DNA of 26,531 nt from QPJE01 sp051747745 (GCA_051747745.1 JBNJGL010000032.1:1-26531), one strand, 5' to 3'; positions 1-9,185 are shown, counted from the stretch's first letter. The notes: generated by a model from the sequence alone, not told the origin. Numbers and translations are program-made.

Positions 1-3000
1 GTCCCAGGTGTTTACAAAATCCCAGCCATCATAATTACTTAAATCTTTCATTTCATCTGTGGTTAGTCCATTTCCTCCATCAGAAGAAATTTGTCCTGAC
101 GTATCTATATCCCAGTAGCTTGTCGTATCTACAGTTCCACCACTGTTATAACCTACAAGTCCCCCTATATGATTAATATTGTCAGCTGAAATATATCCAG
201 CTGCATAACTCTTTTCTATACTTCCTGAATTAATATTATAGCCAACCAAACCTCCTACGGAATCATAACCTTTTACATTTCCTTTTGCATAACTATTAGA
301 AATACTACCTCCATTACTATTACCCACTAACCCTCCAGAATTATAGCCGCCAGAATTCACATCACCTTCTGCATAACTCTTATTAATATTTCCATTGTTA
401 TTATATCCTACAAGACCCCCTGCTCCATTATATTGTGAATAAATATTGCCTAATGCATAACTATCGTTTATGCTTGTAGTATTATTATATCCTACCAATC
501 CACCAACACCAGAAGATCCTTCCACTTTTCCTTCTGCATAGCTGTTATTAATACTACCCATATATGAATAACCTACAAGACCACCAACACTTTCATTTCC
601 TTTAATATTACCTGCCGCATAGCTATTATAAATACTACCACTAGAATTGTTACCGCTTAATCCACCGATATAATCTCCTCCAGATTCTATATTACTTTCT
701 GAATAACTATTTGTTATATTTCCTTTGTTATCTCCAGATATACCCCCAACATATTTTTGTCCATTAATCTCACCAGTTGAAAAACTATTTTCAATAGTAC
801 CTTCATTTAAGCCCGCCAGTCCTCCAATATTAATAAAATCATCCTCAGTCACACTAATATAAGCTAATATTTCCTCTTGATCTAAAATATTACCTTTTAC
901 TAAACCCTCACTATAGCTATCAATTATATCCCCACTGTTTTCACCAGCTAATCCCCCGATGTTAGAATCACCATCAATATCTGCCGTTGAATAACTATTT
1001 GTTATACTGCCAGTATTTTCACCTACTATACCACCAGCTTTTTCTCCCAAATAATAGTGTTCCGTTACACCCGTCATTGTATAATTTATTTCATTTCTAC
1101 CCTTGGCTTTTATTTGACCTGTAGTATAGCTGTTTTCGATATTTCCTTCATTTAGACCAGCTATTCCTCCAACATAAGTATGCCCTCTGATATTAGCATT
1201 TTCTAAACCTAAGTCTCTAATAACTGCATCACCAAAATTATCTGCAAATAAAGCTACATAATTTTCTTCAGGTCTGTTAATTACTAAATCACTAATTGTC
1301 ATATTATTACCTGCAAAAATCCCCTGAAAATATGGCCCTCCGATTGGCTTCCATCCTTTACCTCCATTTGCTGCTGCACCTGCAAGCTCTTCATAACCTT
1401 CAGAGTCAGAATTTAAGTTTGCTTTCATAAGGTATATAGAAGACATATCTTCGCGAACAGCATTTAAATCATGCCAGTCTTTAATTATATGATCAGATAC
1501 ATCTACAATTTCATAATTTTTTATATCATTTTGTTTTTCATATTCTGTGTTGAAGTTCTCCAGCCTGTTTAATCGATCCTCTTCTGTTAGACCGACAATT
1601 TCATTAAAATAAATACCTATATCTGTATTATCAATATTGTTAGCTTTTATAACTGGTGCATTATTGGTATTTAAATACCATATATTGACCGCATAATCAG
1701 ATTCAGCACCTTCTGAGTTAAGGTTCACAAAATTATTGTTAGAAATTGTGATACTTTCATTTGCATCAATACTATCATGATTATCAATATATATACCCTT
1801 TATTTCTTCAAAAATACTACTGTTTTTTATCTCAAAATCATTATTTTTTATCTCTATATTAAATTCTTGGCCTGGATCTTTTCCTACACCAAGTTCAATA
1901 AGACTGGCTATTTCACTTTGAAAACTTGATTCTGCTCCATCTATATCACCAAGCTTCATATTATTAATTTTGATCTGTCCTGCTATACTATTACCATCAA
2001 TTAATTTAAAATCACTATCTGTTCCAGCAAGCTCTAAACCTGAAAGTGTATTATTCCCAGAAACTTCTATTAAAGTCTCCCTCCCGGTAATTTTAGCTCT
2101 TTTCCCATCAGGTTTAAAAAATGTGTTAATACTGCCATCCTGAGATCGAACAGCAAGTTCACCATAACCTGTAGATAATAATTTTTGACCATATTTTAGA
2201 CTTAATTTTTGTGTGTCTAAATTAAAGTCATTATTTCCTCCCATAAAAACTATAATATCATTTGACTCTTCTGATGGCACTTCAAGAATGGGACCTCCCT
2301 TAATAGAAACTCCTTCATTAACAGTCAATATATTATTAATTACTAAATAATCTATATCCACTGGCTCTGATTCAGTCCCCTCAGTATTATCATTATCTTC
2401 TGATGTTACATACCATATTTTACCCAGTTTATTTCCTTCACTATCATAAGCCTCTACTTCTGCTTCTTTATTTTTGGAAGCTTCATTACTTACTGCTTCT
2501 CCTACAACTATATCAAGATCTCTTTCCGGCTGTTCTGTCATCCTTGTCTCTAAAATATCTTTCTCAGAAACATCATTTTTAGCAGTAGCTAAATCAGATG
2601 ACCCTTTTCCAAATGGAATTGAAATAGCAAAAGTAGCTTCTGTATTACTGCCCCTCACATTATCATCTTGCCACTTTAATCCAAGTTTCCAGGTAGTTTT
2701 ATTTTTATCACCAAATTGCTTATCAACCCTTATCTCTTTACCTCTAATTGTATCTACATCACTCTCAAAAAATGTATAATATTTTGCATATATACCAACA
2801 TCTTTAAATATGTTATCTAAATTATAAAATCTTTTTCCTATCTCAAAATCTAATCCATCCATTGCCTTATAATAGATTTCATTACCTGTAGATATTACTA
2901 ATTGCTGACTTTCATTAACTCTTACTGTTGGGCTTCCTCCAGCAGAGGCACCCGGAGCAAGCACTTTATTATTATCAGCAATATATGCATTTACCCTCAA

Positions 3001-3384
3001 ATCTATTTTCTCTGTTAATATTTCTCCACCTACAGTCCACATATCCCAGTAATAATCATATTCTTTTCTTCTATCTCTAAATATGTATACACCTCTAATA
3101 TGTCCATCTGTATCACCTTTTTTATTTCTATAACCAAAACCTATATTCCATTCATCAATATCTTCTTCACTCAATCTGTACCTGATGTCAGTATACCAGC
3201 TTGAATTTCTAGTATCATAAATTGGATATAATACTCCAATCTGACTTATAAAATCATCTCCAGTCAAACCTCTAATATTTAATTTTGGATTTCTTTTTAA
3301 ATTATTTGCAGATACCGGTGCTGATATAATTATCAGAATTGTTAAACATATAATAAAAAAGAGACCCTTTTTAATTGCTCTCAT
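1..3384 (-). CDS. Inverse autotransporter with GLUG-repeat passenger (3' end outside window)
   Basis: The frame is open from an ATG at 3384 (GGAGG 8 nt upstream) to base 1, giving 1128 residues with no stop, so the C-terminus is missing. Residues 1-25 form a signal peptide ending in VSA. Residues about 28-260 are rich in alternating aromatic/polar strands, include GGEILTEKIDLRVNAYI and GLDFEIGKRF, and end in ATFAISIPFG; a following EQPERDLDIV segment resembles the hinge after the intimin/invasin beta-domain. I read this as an inverse autotransporter (IAT) barrel of normal size, without a LysM domain in front. Residues about 290-720 are Asn/Ile-rich, probably a beta-solenoid. Residues about 735-1090 are twelve GLUG repeats. 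The barrel should sit in the outer membrane with the rest displayed outside, perhaps as an adhesin; the function is inferred. The GLUG call is firm, the IAT call fairly strong. Confidence 0.8.
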   Translation of the reverse strand, partial: MRAIKKGLFFIICLTILIIISAPVSANNLKRNPKLNIRGLTGDDFISQIGVLYPIYDTRNSSWYTDIRYRLSEEDIDEWNIGFGYRNKKGDTDGHIRGVYIFRDRRKEYDYYWDMWTVGGEILTEKIDLRVNAYIADNNKVLAPGASAGGSPTVRVNESQQLVISTGNEIYYKAMDGLDFEIGKRFYNLDNIFKDVGIYAKYYTFFESDVDTIRGKEIRVDKQFGDKNKTTWKLGLKWQDDNVRGSNTEATFAISIPFGKGSSDLATAKNDVSEKDILETRMTEQPERDLDIVVGEAVSNEASKNKEAEVEAYDSEGNKLGKIWYVTSEDNDNTEGTESEPVDIDYLVINNILTVNEGVSIKGGPILEVPSEESNDIIVFMGGNNDFNLDTQKLSLKYGQKLLSTGYGELAVRSQDGSINTFFKPDGKRAKITGRETLIEVSGNNTLSGLELAGTDSDFKLIDGNSIAGQIKINNMKLGDIDGAESSFQSEIASLIELGVGKDPGQEFNIEIKNNDFEIKNSSIFEEIKGIYIDNHDSIDANESITISNNNFVNLNSEGAESDYAVNIWYLNTNNAPVIKANNIDNTDIGIYFNEIVGLTEEDRLNRLENFNTEYEKQNDIKNYEIVDVSDHIIKDWHDLNAVREDMSSIYLMKANLNSDSEGYEELAGAAANGGKGWKPIGGPYFQGIFAGNNMTISDLVINRPEENYVALFADNFGDAVIRDLGLENANIRGHTYVGGIAGLNEGNIENSYTTGQIKAKGRNEINYTMTGVTEHYYLGEKAGGIVGENTGSITNSYSTADIDGDSNIGGLAGENSGDIIDSYSEGLVKGNILDQEEILAYISVTEDDFINIGGLAGLNEGTIENSFSTGEINGQKYVGGISGDNKGNITNSYSESNIESGGDYIGGLSGNNSSGSIYNSYAAGNIKGNESVGGLVGYSYMGSINNSYAEGKVEGSSGVGGLVGYNNTTSINDSYALGNIYSQYNGAGGLVGYNNNGNINKSYAEGDVNSGGYNSGGLVGNSNGGSISNSYAKGNVKGYDSVGGLVGYNINSGSIEKSYAAGYISADNINHIGGLVGYNSGGTVDTTSYWDIDTSGQISSDGGNGLTTDEMKDLSNYDGWDFVNTWD
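125..1171 (-). repeat. Twelve tandem GLUG protein repeats
   Basis: Translated on the minus strand, a unit of roughly 24-30 residues recurs twelve times in the pattern GGLVGYN-x-GSI-x-NSYA-x-G-x-(V/I)-x-G. Early copies (near 1171, for example GGIAGLNEGNIENSYTTG) are more divergent, with longer inserts near 1080 and 860. Later copies (780-170) are nearly uniform, GGLVGYN followed by NSYAEG or a close variant. The last copy runs into TSYWDIDTSG and GLTTDEMK, the usual ending of a GLUG block. The repetition is at protein level; the DNA copies have drifted apart. Confidence 0.9.
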
Positions 3385-3610
3385 AATATATTCCTCCTAT
3401 TATTTTTTAATAATGCTTATTTACATTAATATTATTAATCTTTTTTACATAATTTGATAAAAAATGTGTAATTATCATATAATTCGACATATATTTACTT
3501 TATCCTTTTAATTTTATTAGTTTTTTATATTTTTAATATAATAATCTAAATTTACAAATTTGCTATTCATTAAAAAATTGCAGATAATTTTTTTATTATA
3601 ATCAAACCTA
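3385..3610 (-). other. AT-rich leader of the autotransporter gene
   Basis: This stretch separates the terminator near 3620 from the autotransporter start. It is extremely AT-rich and holds no coding frame I can support. The only clear signal is the ribosome site AGGAGGA at about 3393-3399. Several TATAAT-like words occur but none has a convincing -35 partner, so I do not name a promoter. Confidence 0.4.
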
Positions 3611-3636
3611 AAAAAAGCTCCCTTTAAAAGGAGCTT
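3609..3636 (-). terminator. Rho-independent terminator after the zinc-ribbon methyltransferase gene
   Basis: Read on the minus strand, AAGCTCC and GGAGCTT form a 7-bp stem around an 8-nt loop, followed directly by a run of seven T. It lies about 60 nt after the methyltransferase stop codon and separates that gene from the autotransporter gene. Confidence 0.85.
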
Positions 3637-3692
3637 CTAATTAACAGAGAAAATATTCCATTATTATTTTTTTATATTGTTTTATTTTAATA

Positions 3693-4322
3693 TTAAATCT
3701 TCTTTAAACTAATATAATTTTTGTTATTGGTATAAATAATCTCCAGAGGATAATTATCTTCAATCCATCTGAATGTTTTAAGGCTGTATAAACTTATATG
3801 TGTATCATCTCTTATATACCACCAGTCTGCAAAACTATCAGCTTCGGTATAAAAATTAGTCATCACTGCCAGCAGTCCACCATCTTTTAACAGCGAAAGT
3901 AGATGCTCTATTTCTTTACGTGGATTTAAAAAATGTTCAAAAACTTCAGTTGAAGTAATTAAATCATAGCTTTTTTCCTTATAATCCAGATCTGGGAAAA
4001 AATATGGGTCATAAATTTTAGTGGAAAAGCCTTCTCTCCTCATAATCTCTGCTAAAACCGGGCCAGGTCCAGCACCAAAGTCAAGCACTTCAGCATCAGA
4101 TCGAACAAAAGGAAAGACAGCATTATCCAGAAACTGCCTGAACATATTGACATAACCCTCATTTTCAATAGAATTGTTGTGTTCCTGATACCGCTTTTTT
4201 TCATCACCGGCAGTCAAAATATATTTCTCATCTTTAAAAATTAAACCACATATCTGACATTGAAAAAAACGCCGATCATCCTGCCGGCGCTCAGCGGTAC
4301 TTCCACATAATTTACATTTCAA
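3693..4322 (-). CDS. Class I SAM-dependent methyltransferase with N-terminal zinc ribbon
   Basis: A 209-residue protein starting at TTG, fixed by a GTAGGAGGA ribosome site 8 nt upstream. Residues 3-26 hold two CxxC pairs (CKLC and CQIC), a small zinc ribbon. The SAM fold follows: motif I is VLDFGAGPGPVLAEI near residue 80, an acidic strand end follows in the next segment (KIYDPYF), and YDLITSTEVFEHF is the motif-II region with the EHF signature of the Methyltransf_23 group. The GGLLAVMTNF strand follows. Such ribbon-methyltransferases often act on sugars or lipids in surface polysaccharide pathways, but no such genes are adjacent, so the substrate is unknown. It lies 127 nt after cysE on the same strand and may be read through from it. 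Confidence 0.8.
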   Translation of the reverse strand: MKCKLCGSTAERRQDDRRFFQCQICGLIFKDEKYILTAGDEKKRYQEHNNSIENEGYVNMFRQFLDNAVFPFVRSDAEVLDFGAGPGPVLAEIMRREGFSTKIYDPYFFPDLDYKEKSYDLITSTEVFEHFLNPRKEIEHLLSLLKDGGLLAVMTNFYTEADSFADWWYIRDDTHISLYSLKTFRWIEDNYPLEIIYTNNKNYISLKKI

Positions 4323-4449
4323 AATAATTCCTCCTACAGAATTAGCTTAACATTAGATTTATATTTCCTTCCATACCAACCTGGTAAGTCTTTTCCCTAA
4401 AACAAACAGGAATTAGAAAAGATTTTTATATTTTTTTGCAGAGAATATT

Positions 4450-5106
4450 TTAACTTACATTTTCATAAACTGTCTGTTCTATCAGCTTCTTTTTCAGCCC
4501 TATCAGTTCCTTTTCCAGCTCCACTATCTTTTCTTTGACTGGATCAGGCAGATCCGCATGTTCTAGATCTCTTTCAGGATGGATCTTCCTGCCATTTTGA
4601 GCAACAACACGTCCCGGTACTCCTACAACTGTTGCATTTGCTTCTACTTCTTTGAGCACAACCGAACCTGCACCCACCTTTACATTATCACCGATCTCCA
4701 TAGACCCAAGCACCTTTGCACCGGCTCCAATAATAACATTATCACCGATAGTTGGATGGCGTTTCCCTTTCTCTTTACCTGTACCGCCAAGAGTTACTCC
4801 CTGAAATAAAGTAACATTATCACCTATTTCAGCAGTCTCTCCTATCACAACTCCCATACCGTGATCAATAAAAAATCCCTTCCCTATCTCTGCACCAGGA
4901 TGAATCTCTATTCCGGTTAAAAATCTGGTCAGCTGTGATATGATTCTTGGTAAAGTTCTCAGACCTTTTTTATAAAGAAAATGAGAAAAGCGGTGGAAAA
5001 ACAGTGCATGCAGCCCTGAATAAGTCAGTATAACTTCCAGCAGATTATCTGCAGCCGGATCTCTATCAAAAACAGCATCTATATCAGCTTTAAACGTTTG
5101 AAACAT
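4450..5106 (-). CDS. cysE: Serine O-acetyltransferase (CysE)
   Basis: Makes O-acetylserine from serine and acetyl-CoA, the first committed step of cysteine synthesis, in the cytoplasm. The 218-residue product begins MFQTFKADIDAVFDRDPAA, the typical CysE start, followed by an alpha-helical N-terminal part and left-handed beta-helix hexapeptide repeats from about residue 60. IDHGMGVVIGETA carries the catalytic Asp-His pair, and HPTIGDNVIIGAGAKVLG continues the coil. The C-terminal tail is helical and charged. An ATG 33 nt upstream in the same frame is rejected because GGGAGG lies 8 nt before the start chosen here. No cysteine synthase gene is adjacent. A separate promoter at 5191-5219 suggests control independent of the pur genes. 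Confidence 0.93.
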   Translation of the reverse strand: MFQTFKADIDAVFDRDPAADNLLEVILTYSGLHALFFHRFSHFLYKKGLRTLPRIISQLTRFLTGIEIHPGAEIGKGFFIDHGMGVVIGETAEIGDNVTLFQGVTLGGTGKEKGKRHPTIGDNVIIGAGAKVLGSMEIGDNVKVGAGSVVLKEVEANATVVGVPGRVVAQNGRKIHPERDLEHADLPDPVKEKIVELEKELIGLKKKLIEQTVYENVS

Positions 5107-5190
5107 AATAAAAACCTCCCTGAAGATATCTATAATCAATTAAAAAACAGTCGTTTCCCTAAATATAAGTAAACTACTCAACATATATTT

Positions 5191-5219
5191 ATTATAAACA
5201 TCTGAGAGGTCAAATGCAA
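5191..5219 (-). promoter_or_regulatory. Sigma-A promoter of cysE
   Basis: On the minus strand TTGCAT (5219-5214), a 17-nt spacer and a perfect TATAAT (5196-5191). The predicted start of transcription is near 5184, leaving a leader of about 78 nt before cysE. I see no T-box or riboswitch in that leader. Confidence 0.65.
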
Positions 5220-5248
5220 GTAAAGTTATCACATTTTTATTTGTTCTT

Positions 5249-6538
5249 TTATCTTTCTTCTCTTTCCAGCTGCATGGCAGTAAAACCAATATCTGTTCTG
5301 TAGTGCATATCTTCAAATTCTACATCTTCTATATACTGATAAACCTTATCGATGGCAGAAAACAGACCATCAGTTAAAACGGTAAGGTTTAAAACCCTGC
5401 CTCCATCAGTAATAAATTTCCCATCTTCAAAACGTGTTCCTGCATGAAATAAAAGCAGATCATCAAAATGTTTGAGATTGTCTATTCCCCTGATTTCCTT
5501 ACCACCAATATATGTTAGTGGATAACCGGCAGAGCAGAGTACAACACAGGCTGCAGCCTCTTTGGAAAACTCAATCTTTTCTTTGCTTTCTAAATTACCT
5601 TCAATGACAAGTTCCATTAGCTCTATAAGATCTTCTTTTAATCTGGGCAGTATAACCTGTGTTTCCGGATCACCAAACCGAGCATTATAATCCAGCACTT
5701 TTGGCCCCTGTTCGGTAAGAATAATACCGGTAAATAATACACCTTTATAGTCTATTCCTTCTGACTTAAATGCAGCCAGAGTTGGACGCAGGATATCCTC
5801 ACAGATTTCTTCCATAATCTTTTCGTCCACAAATGGAGATGGGGAATAAGCACCCATACCACCGGTATTTGGACCTTCATCACCATCAAAAACAGCTTTA
5901 TGATCTCTGGCAGTAGAAAACGGAAGCATTGTTTCTCCATCACTTAAAGCGAAAATAGATACTTCCTCACCTTCCAGAAAATCTTCTACTACTATCCTAT
6001 CTCCAGCATCTCCAAAAACCTTATCTTCCATAATCCTCTCTACCGCATCCTGAGCTGATTCAAAGTTATGGGCCAGAATTACCCCTTTGCCCCGGGCCAG
6101 CCCTTCAGCCTTAATGACAATCGGATAATCAGCATTTTTGAGATAGGCCAGAGCAGAATCCGGATCAGTAAAAACCTCAAATTCAGCTGTCGGTATATTA
6201 TATCTTTTGAGAATGTTTTTTGCATAAACCTTGCTTCCTTCAAGCAGAGCAGCCTGTTTTTTGGGACCAAATATCTTCAAACCTCTTTCTTCAAAATGGT
6301 CAACAATACCTGCAACCAGAGGTTCTTCCGGCCCCACAACAGTAAGATCTATTCCCTGTTTTTCAGCAAAATCTGCCAGCTGCTCAATATCATCAGCAGC
6401 AATATCCACCTTCCTGGCAAGTTCAGCCATCCCGTCATTTCCGGGAGCAGCATAGATCTCCTCTACTTTTTCACTCTGAAAAATTTTCCAGACTAATGCA
6501 TGTTCTCTACCACCACTGCCGACAACTAAAACCTTCAT
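5249..6538 (-). CDS. purD: Phosphoribosylamine--glycine ligase (PurD)
   Basis: Joins phosphoribosylamine and glycine with ATP to give GAR, the second step of de novo purine synthesis. The 429-residue length is normal. VLVVGSGGREHALVWKI at the N-terminus is the PurD signature, an ATP-grasp core follows (VIKAEGLARGKGV near residue 145, EEFLEGEE-like VEDFLEGEEVS, and NTGGMGAYSPSPF near residue 225), and LDYNARFGDPETQ near residue 290 carries the metal-binding and substrate residues. The ATG is preceded by GGAGGATCAG, which starts right after the purA stop codon; the two genes are 12 nt apart and surely cotranscribed. The other genes of the purine pathway are not in this window. Confidence 0.97.
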   Translation of the reverse strand: MKVLVVGSGGREHALVWKIFQSEKVEEIYAAPGNDGMAELARKVDIAADDIEQLADFAEKQGIDLTVVGPEEPLVAGIVDHFEERGLKIFGPKKQAALLEGSKVYAKNILKRYNIPTAEFEVFTDPDSALAYLKNADYPIVIKAEGLARGKGVILAHNFESAQDAVERIMEDKVFGDAGDRIVVEDFLEGEEVSIFALSDGETMLPFSTARDHKAVFDGDEGPNTGGMGAYSPSPFVDEKIMEEICEDILRPTLAAFKSEGIDYKGVLFTGIILTEQGPKVLDYNARFGDPETQVILPRLKEDLIELMELVIEGNLESKEKIEFSKEAAACVVLCSAGYPLTYIGGKEIRGIDNLKHFDDLLLFHAGTRFEDGKFITDGGRVLNLTVLTDGLFSAIDKVYQYIEDVEFEDMHYRTDIGFTAMQLEREER

Positions 6539-6550
6539 AACTGATCCTCC

Positions 6551-7822
6551 TTATCTAACTATTGCTTCTTCTCTTTTTGGTCCAATACCGATTATCTTAA
6601 CAGGAATACCACTCAGTTCCTCAATTCTTTCTACATATTTTTTTGCATTTTCAGGCAGTTCTTCATAACTGCGGCAGCCGGTTATATCTTCATCCCAGCC
6701 GGGCCAGCTTTCATAAACAGGCTCATAAGGTACTTCACTTTCTAGATAGGGTGGAAATTCTTCTACCTTTTCCTCTCCGTGTTTATATGCAGTACAGATC
6801 TTAATTTCTTCCAGAGTTGAAAGAACGTCAAGTTTGGTCAGAGCAATCTCGGTTAATCCATTAACCCTCACTGCGTGCTTAAGTACAGGAATATCCAGCC
6901 AGCCACATCTTCTCGGCCTACCTGTAGTTACACCATATTCATGCCCTTTTTCCCGCAGAAATTCTCCCCACTCACCGTGCAGTTCTGTGGGAAATGGACC
7001 TTCTCCTACTCGTGTAAGATAAGCTTTAGTTACTCCAATTACATCATCAACAGTGTTCGGGCCCATACCTGTTCCTGTACACACACCACCTGCAGTTGGA
7101 TTGGAGGATGTTACAAATGGATAGGTTCCATAATCTACATCCAGGAGTGTTCCCTGTGCACCTTCAAAAAAGATTTTTTCTCCTCTTCTGTGTGCTTCAT
7201 TTAATAAGAGAGACGTATTACAGACATGTCTCCTTATCTTTTCTATATATGGTTCATATTCTGCGATAATATTATCTGCAGACAGTTTTTTTATACCATA
7301 TATTTTTTCCAGAATAAGATTATGATATCCCAGAGATTTTTCAAGCTTCTGTTTAAATCGTTTTTTATCGAAGATGTCAGCTATTCTAATTCCTCGTCTT
7401 GCAACCTTATCTGTATAACAGGGACCAATACCTTTTCCGGTTGTCCCGATCTTCTCATCACCTTTTCTCTCTTCTTCCAATTTATCAAAAAGCCTGTGAT
7501 ACGGCATTATTACATGGGCGGTTTCACTTATATATAAATTTTCCAGGCTTATATTTCTTTTTTCCAGACCCTCCATCTCTTCTACCATTGCAGCAGGATC
7601 TATAACAACTCCACCACCTAAAACCGATTTTTTCTCTGGATAAAGAATCCCGGAAGGTATGAGGTGAAGTTCAAATTTCTCATCTCCAACTATTACTGTA
7701 TGGCCGGCATTATTTCCGCCTCCATATCTTACTACCACATCTGCTGTCCTGGCAAGCATATCTGTTATCTTACCTTTTCCTTCATCTCCCCACTGAGCAC
7801 CAACCACCACTTTGTTTGCCAT
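6551..7822 (-). CDS. purA: Adenylosuccinate synthetase (PurA)
   Basis: Condenses IMP and aspartate with GTP to adenylosuccinate, the first step from IMP to AMP. The 423 residues start with VVVGAQWGDEGKGKI, the GTP-binding signature, and contain NAGHTV, GTTGKGIGPCYTDK near residue 128, and TTGRPRRCGW with the IMP-binding arginines. Nothing is missing. A TAA lies in frame 18 nt before the ATG, so no longer start is possible. purB, which carries out the next step, is 64 nt upstream and purD is just downstream. purA beside dnaB is a gene neighbourhood also known from Bacillus, here with the two divergently arranged and purB between them. Confidence 0.97.
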   Translation of the reverse strand: MANKVVVGAQWGDEGKGKITDMLARTADVVVRYGGGNNAGHTVIVGDEKFELHLIPSGILYPEKKSVLGGGVVIDPAAMVEEMEGLEKRNISLENLYISETAHVIMPYHRLFDKLEEERKGDEKIGTTGKGIGPCYTDKVARRGIRIADIFDKKRFKQKLEKSLGYHNLILEKIYGIKKLSADNIIAEYEPYIEKIRRHVCNTSLLLNEAHRRGEKIFFEGAQGTLLDVDYGTYPFVTSSNPTAGGVCTGTGMGPNTVDDVIGVTKAYLTRVGEGPFPTELHGEWGEFLREKGHEYGVTTGRPRRCGWLDIPVLKHAVRVNGLTEIALTKLDVLSTLEEIKICTAYKHGEEKVEEFPPYLESEVPYEPVYESWPGWDEDITGCRSYEELPENAKKYVERIEELSGIPVKIIGIGPKREEAIVR

Positions 7823-7862
7823 ATATTCGCCCGTTTATTTTACAATAAGCGGACTTCCTCCT
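7823..7862 (-). promoter_or_regulatory. purA ribosome-binding region with intervening hairpin
   Basis: The strong GGAGGA lies about 34 nt before the purA ATG, too far for normal use. Between them CCG-c-TTAT and ATAA-a-CGG can pair into a 7-bp stem with one mismatch (about 7852-7830). Folding would bring GGAGGA to a workable distance from the ATG. The only closer candidate is a weak GGGCG. The pairing is seen in the sequence; its role is inference. Confidence 0.35.
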
Positions 7863-7886
7863 CTCATATTTACATAATTCTTCTTT

Positions 7887-9185
7887 TTATGTTAATAATC
7901 CTGTTCTTTTATAGATATAATTTATTTTCTTTAAATAAGCCTGCCAGTCAAATATCTTATCAAGCTCTTTTTCATTTAAAATATTCATAATTTCTTTATC
8001 CTCACTGACAAGTTTTTTGTAATCTTCTTTTTCATCCCATGCTTTAAGTGCATTCCGCTGTGCAAGCTCATATGCTTCTTCTCTGCGCAGACCTTTTTCC
8101 ACTAAAGCAAGCATTAACCTCTGTGAAAAGGTGAGGCCAAGTGTTTTTTCGAGATTATCCAGCATATTATCCTTGTTTACAACCAGTTCTTCAATCACTT
8201 CTTTAAATTTAACCAGCATATAATCTATCAAAATTGCACTGTCAGGAAGTACTATTCTCTCAACAGAAGAGTGGGTTAAATCTCTTTCATGCCAGAGTGA
8301 TACATTTTCCAGGGCAGGTATTACATTACCCCGCACAACCCGGGCCAGCCCGGTAAGCCTTTCACAGACAATAGGATTCTTCTTGTGGGGCATGGCAGAA
8401 GAACCTTTCTGTCCCCTGCGGAATCCTTCTTCTACTTCAAGAATATCTGTTCTCTGGAGATTTCTAATCTCTGTTGCAAATTTTTCTATCGAAGCTGCCG
8501 CCAGGGCCAGCCTCTCAACAAAATCTGCATGACGGTCACGCTGAAGAATCTGACTTGTCACTGCTGCATTTTTAAGTGAAAGTTTTCTGCAGACAATTTC
8601 TTCAACCTGAGGATCAATACTGGCAAAAGTTCCCACCGCACCGGAAATTTGGCCGGCTGCTACTACTTCCAGCAGCTGTTCAAATCTCAGGATATGTCTT
8701 CCGATTTCCTGATACCAGGTTAAAACCTTAAGTCCCCAGGTAACAGGTTCTGCGTGAACACCGTGGGTTCTCCCCACCATTATAGTATCCTTATGTTCTA
8801 TAGCTTCTACTCCCAGAGCAGTAGAAAGTTCTTCTAAATCTTCCAGTACCAGCTCTACTGCCTCTTTCATCTGCACTGCTCTTGCAGTATCTTTAATATC
8901 AGAAGAGGTAAGACCTTCATGAATAAAGCGGGCTTCCTCTCCTAAAGGAGCAGAAATCCCCTCAATAAAAGCTATCATATCATGTCTTGTTGTTTTCTCA
9001 ATTTCTTTTATTTTTTCTAAGTCAAGCTGAACATTATCTTTTATCTTTTTTACAGCCTCTGCTGGAATTTCTCCCATTTCAGCCCTTGCTTCCAGAACTG
9101 CAATTTCTATATCCAGCCATATTTTGTATTTATTTTCTTCACTCCAGATCCTTTCCATCTGAGGCCTGCTGTATCTTGGCAGCAA
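7887..9185 (-). CDS. purB: Adenylosuccinate lyase (PurB)
   Basis: Cleaves adenylosuccinate to AMP and fumarate, and SAICAR to AICAR, so it serves both the IMP pathway and the AMP branch. At 432 residues it is the Firmicute-length form. It contains GRTHGVHAEPVTWG near residue 140 with the catalytic His, GAVGTFASIDP, and the fumarase-superfamily signature GSSAMPHKKNPI near residue 265 on the mobile loop carrying the catalytic Ser. The start is TTG, with AAGGAAGA 6 nt upstream. It is the first gene of purB-purA-purD, behind a strong promoter and a PurBox pair. Confidence 0.96.
   Translation of the reverse strand: MLPRYSRPQMERIWSEENKYKIWLDIEIAVLEARAEMGEIPAEAVKKIKDNVQLDLEKIKEIEKTTRHDMIAFIEGISAPLGEEARFIHEGLTSSDIKDTARAVQMKEAVELVLEDLEELSTALGVEAIEHKDTIMVGRTHGVHAEPVTWGLKVLTWYQEIGRHILRFEQLLEVVAAGQISGAVGTFASIDPQVEEIVCRKLSLKNAAVTSQILQRDRHADFVERLALAAASIEKFATEIRNLQRTDILEVEEGFRRGQKGSSAMPHKKNPIVCERLTGLARVVRGNVIPALENVSLWHERDLTHSSVERIVLPDSAILIDYMLVKFKEVIEELVVNKDNMLDNLEKTLGLTFSQRLMLALVEKGLRREEAYELAQRNALKAWDEKEDYKKLVSEDKEIMNILNEKELDKIFDWQAYLKKINYIYKRTGLLT

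Noticed and set aside
125..1171. A CRISPR-like or satellite array
   Set aside because: The repetition is in the translated GLUG units in one continuous frame; DNA copies are not identical and there are no unique spacers.
2474..2779. A plus-strand frame of 101 residues inside the autotransporter gene
   Set aside because: No ribosome site or domain; it is opposite a continuous minus-strand gene.
4323..4449. The TACCA-GGT-TGGTA hairpin between cysE and the methyltransferase gene as a terminator
   Set aside because: The stem has only 5 bp and no T-run follows.
5107..5139. An upstream in-frame ATG for cysE adding 11 residues
   Set aside because: The GGGAGG ribosome site and the usual CysE N-terminus both point to the ATG at 5106.
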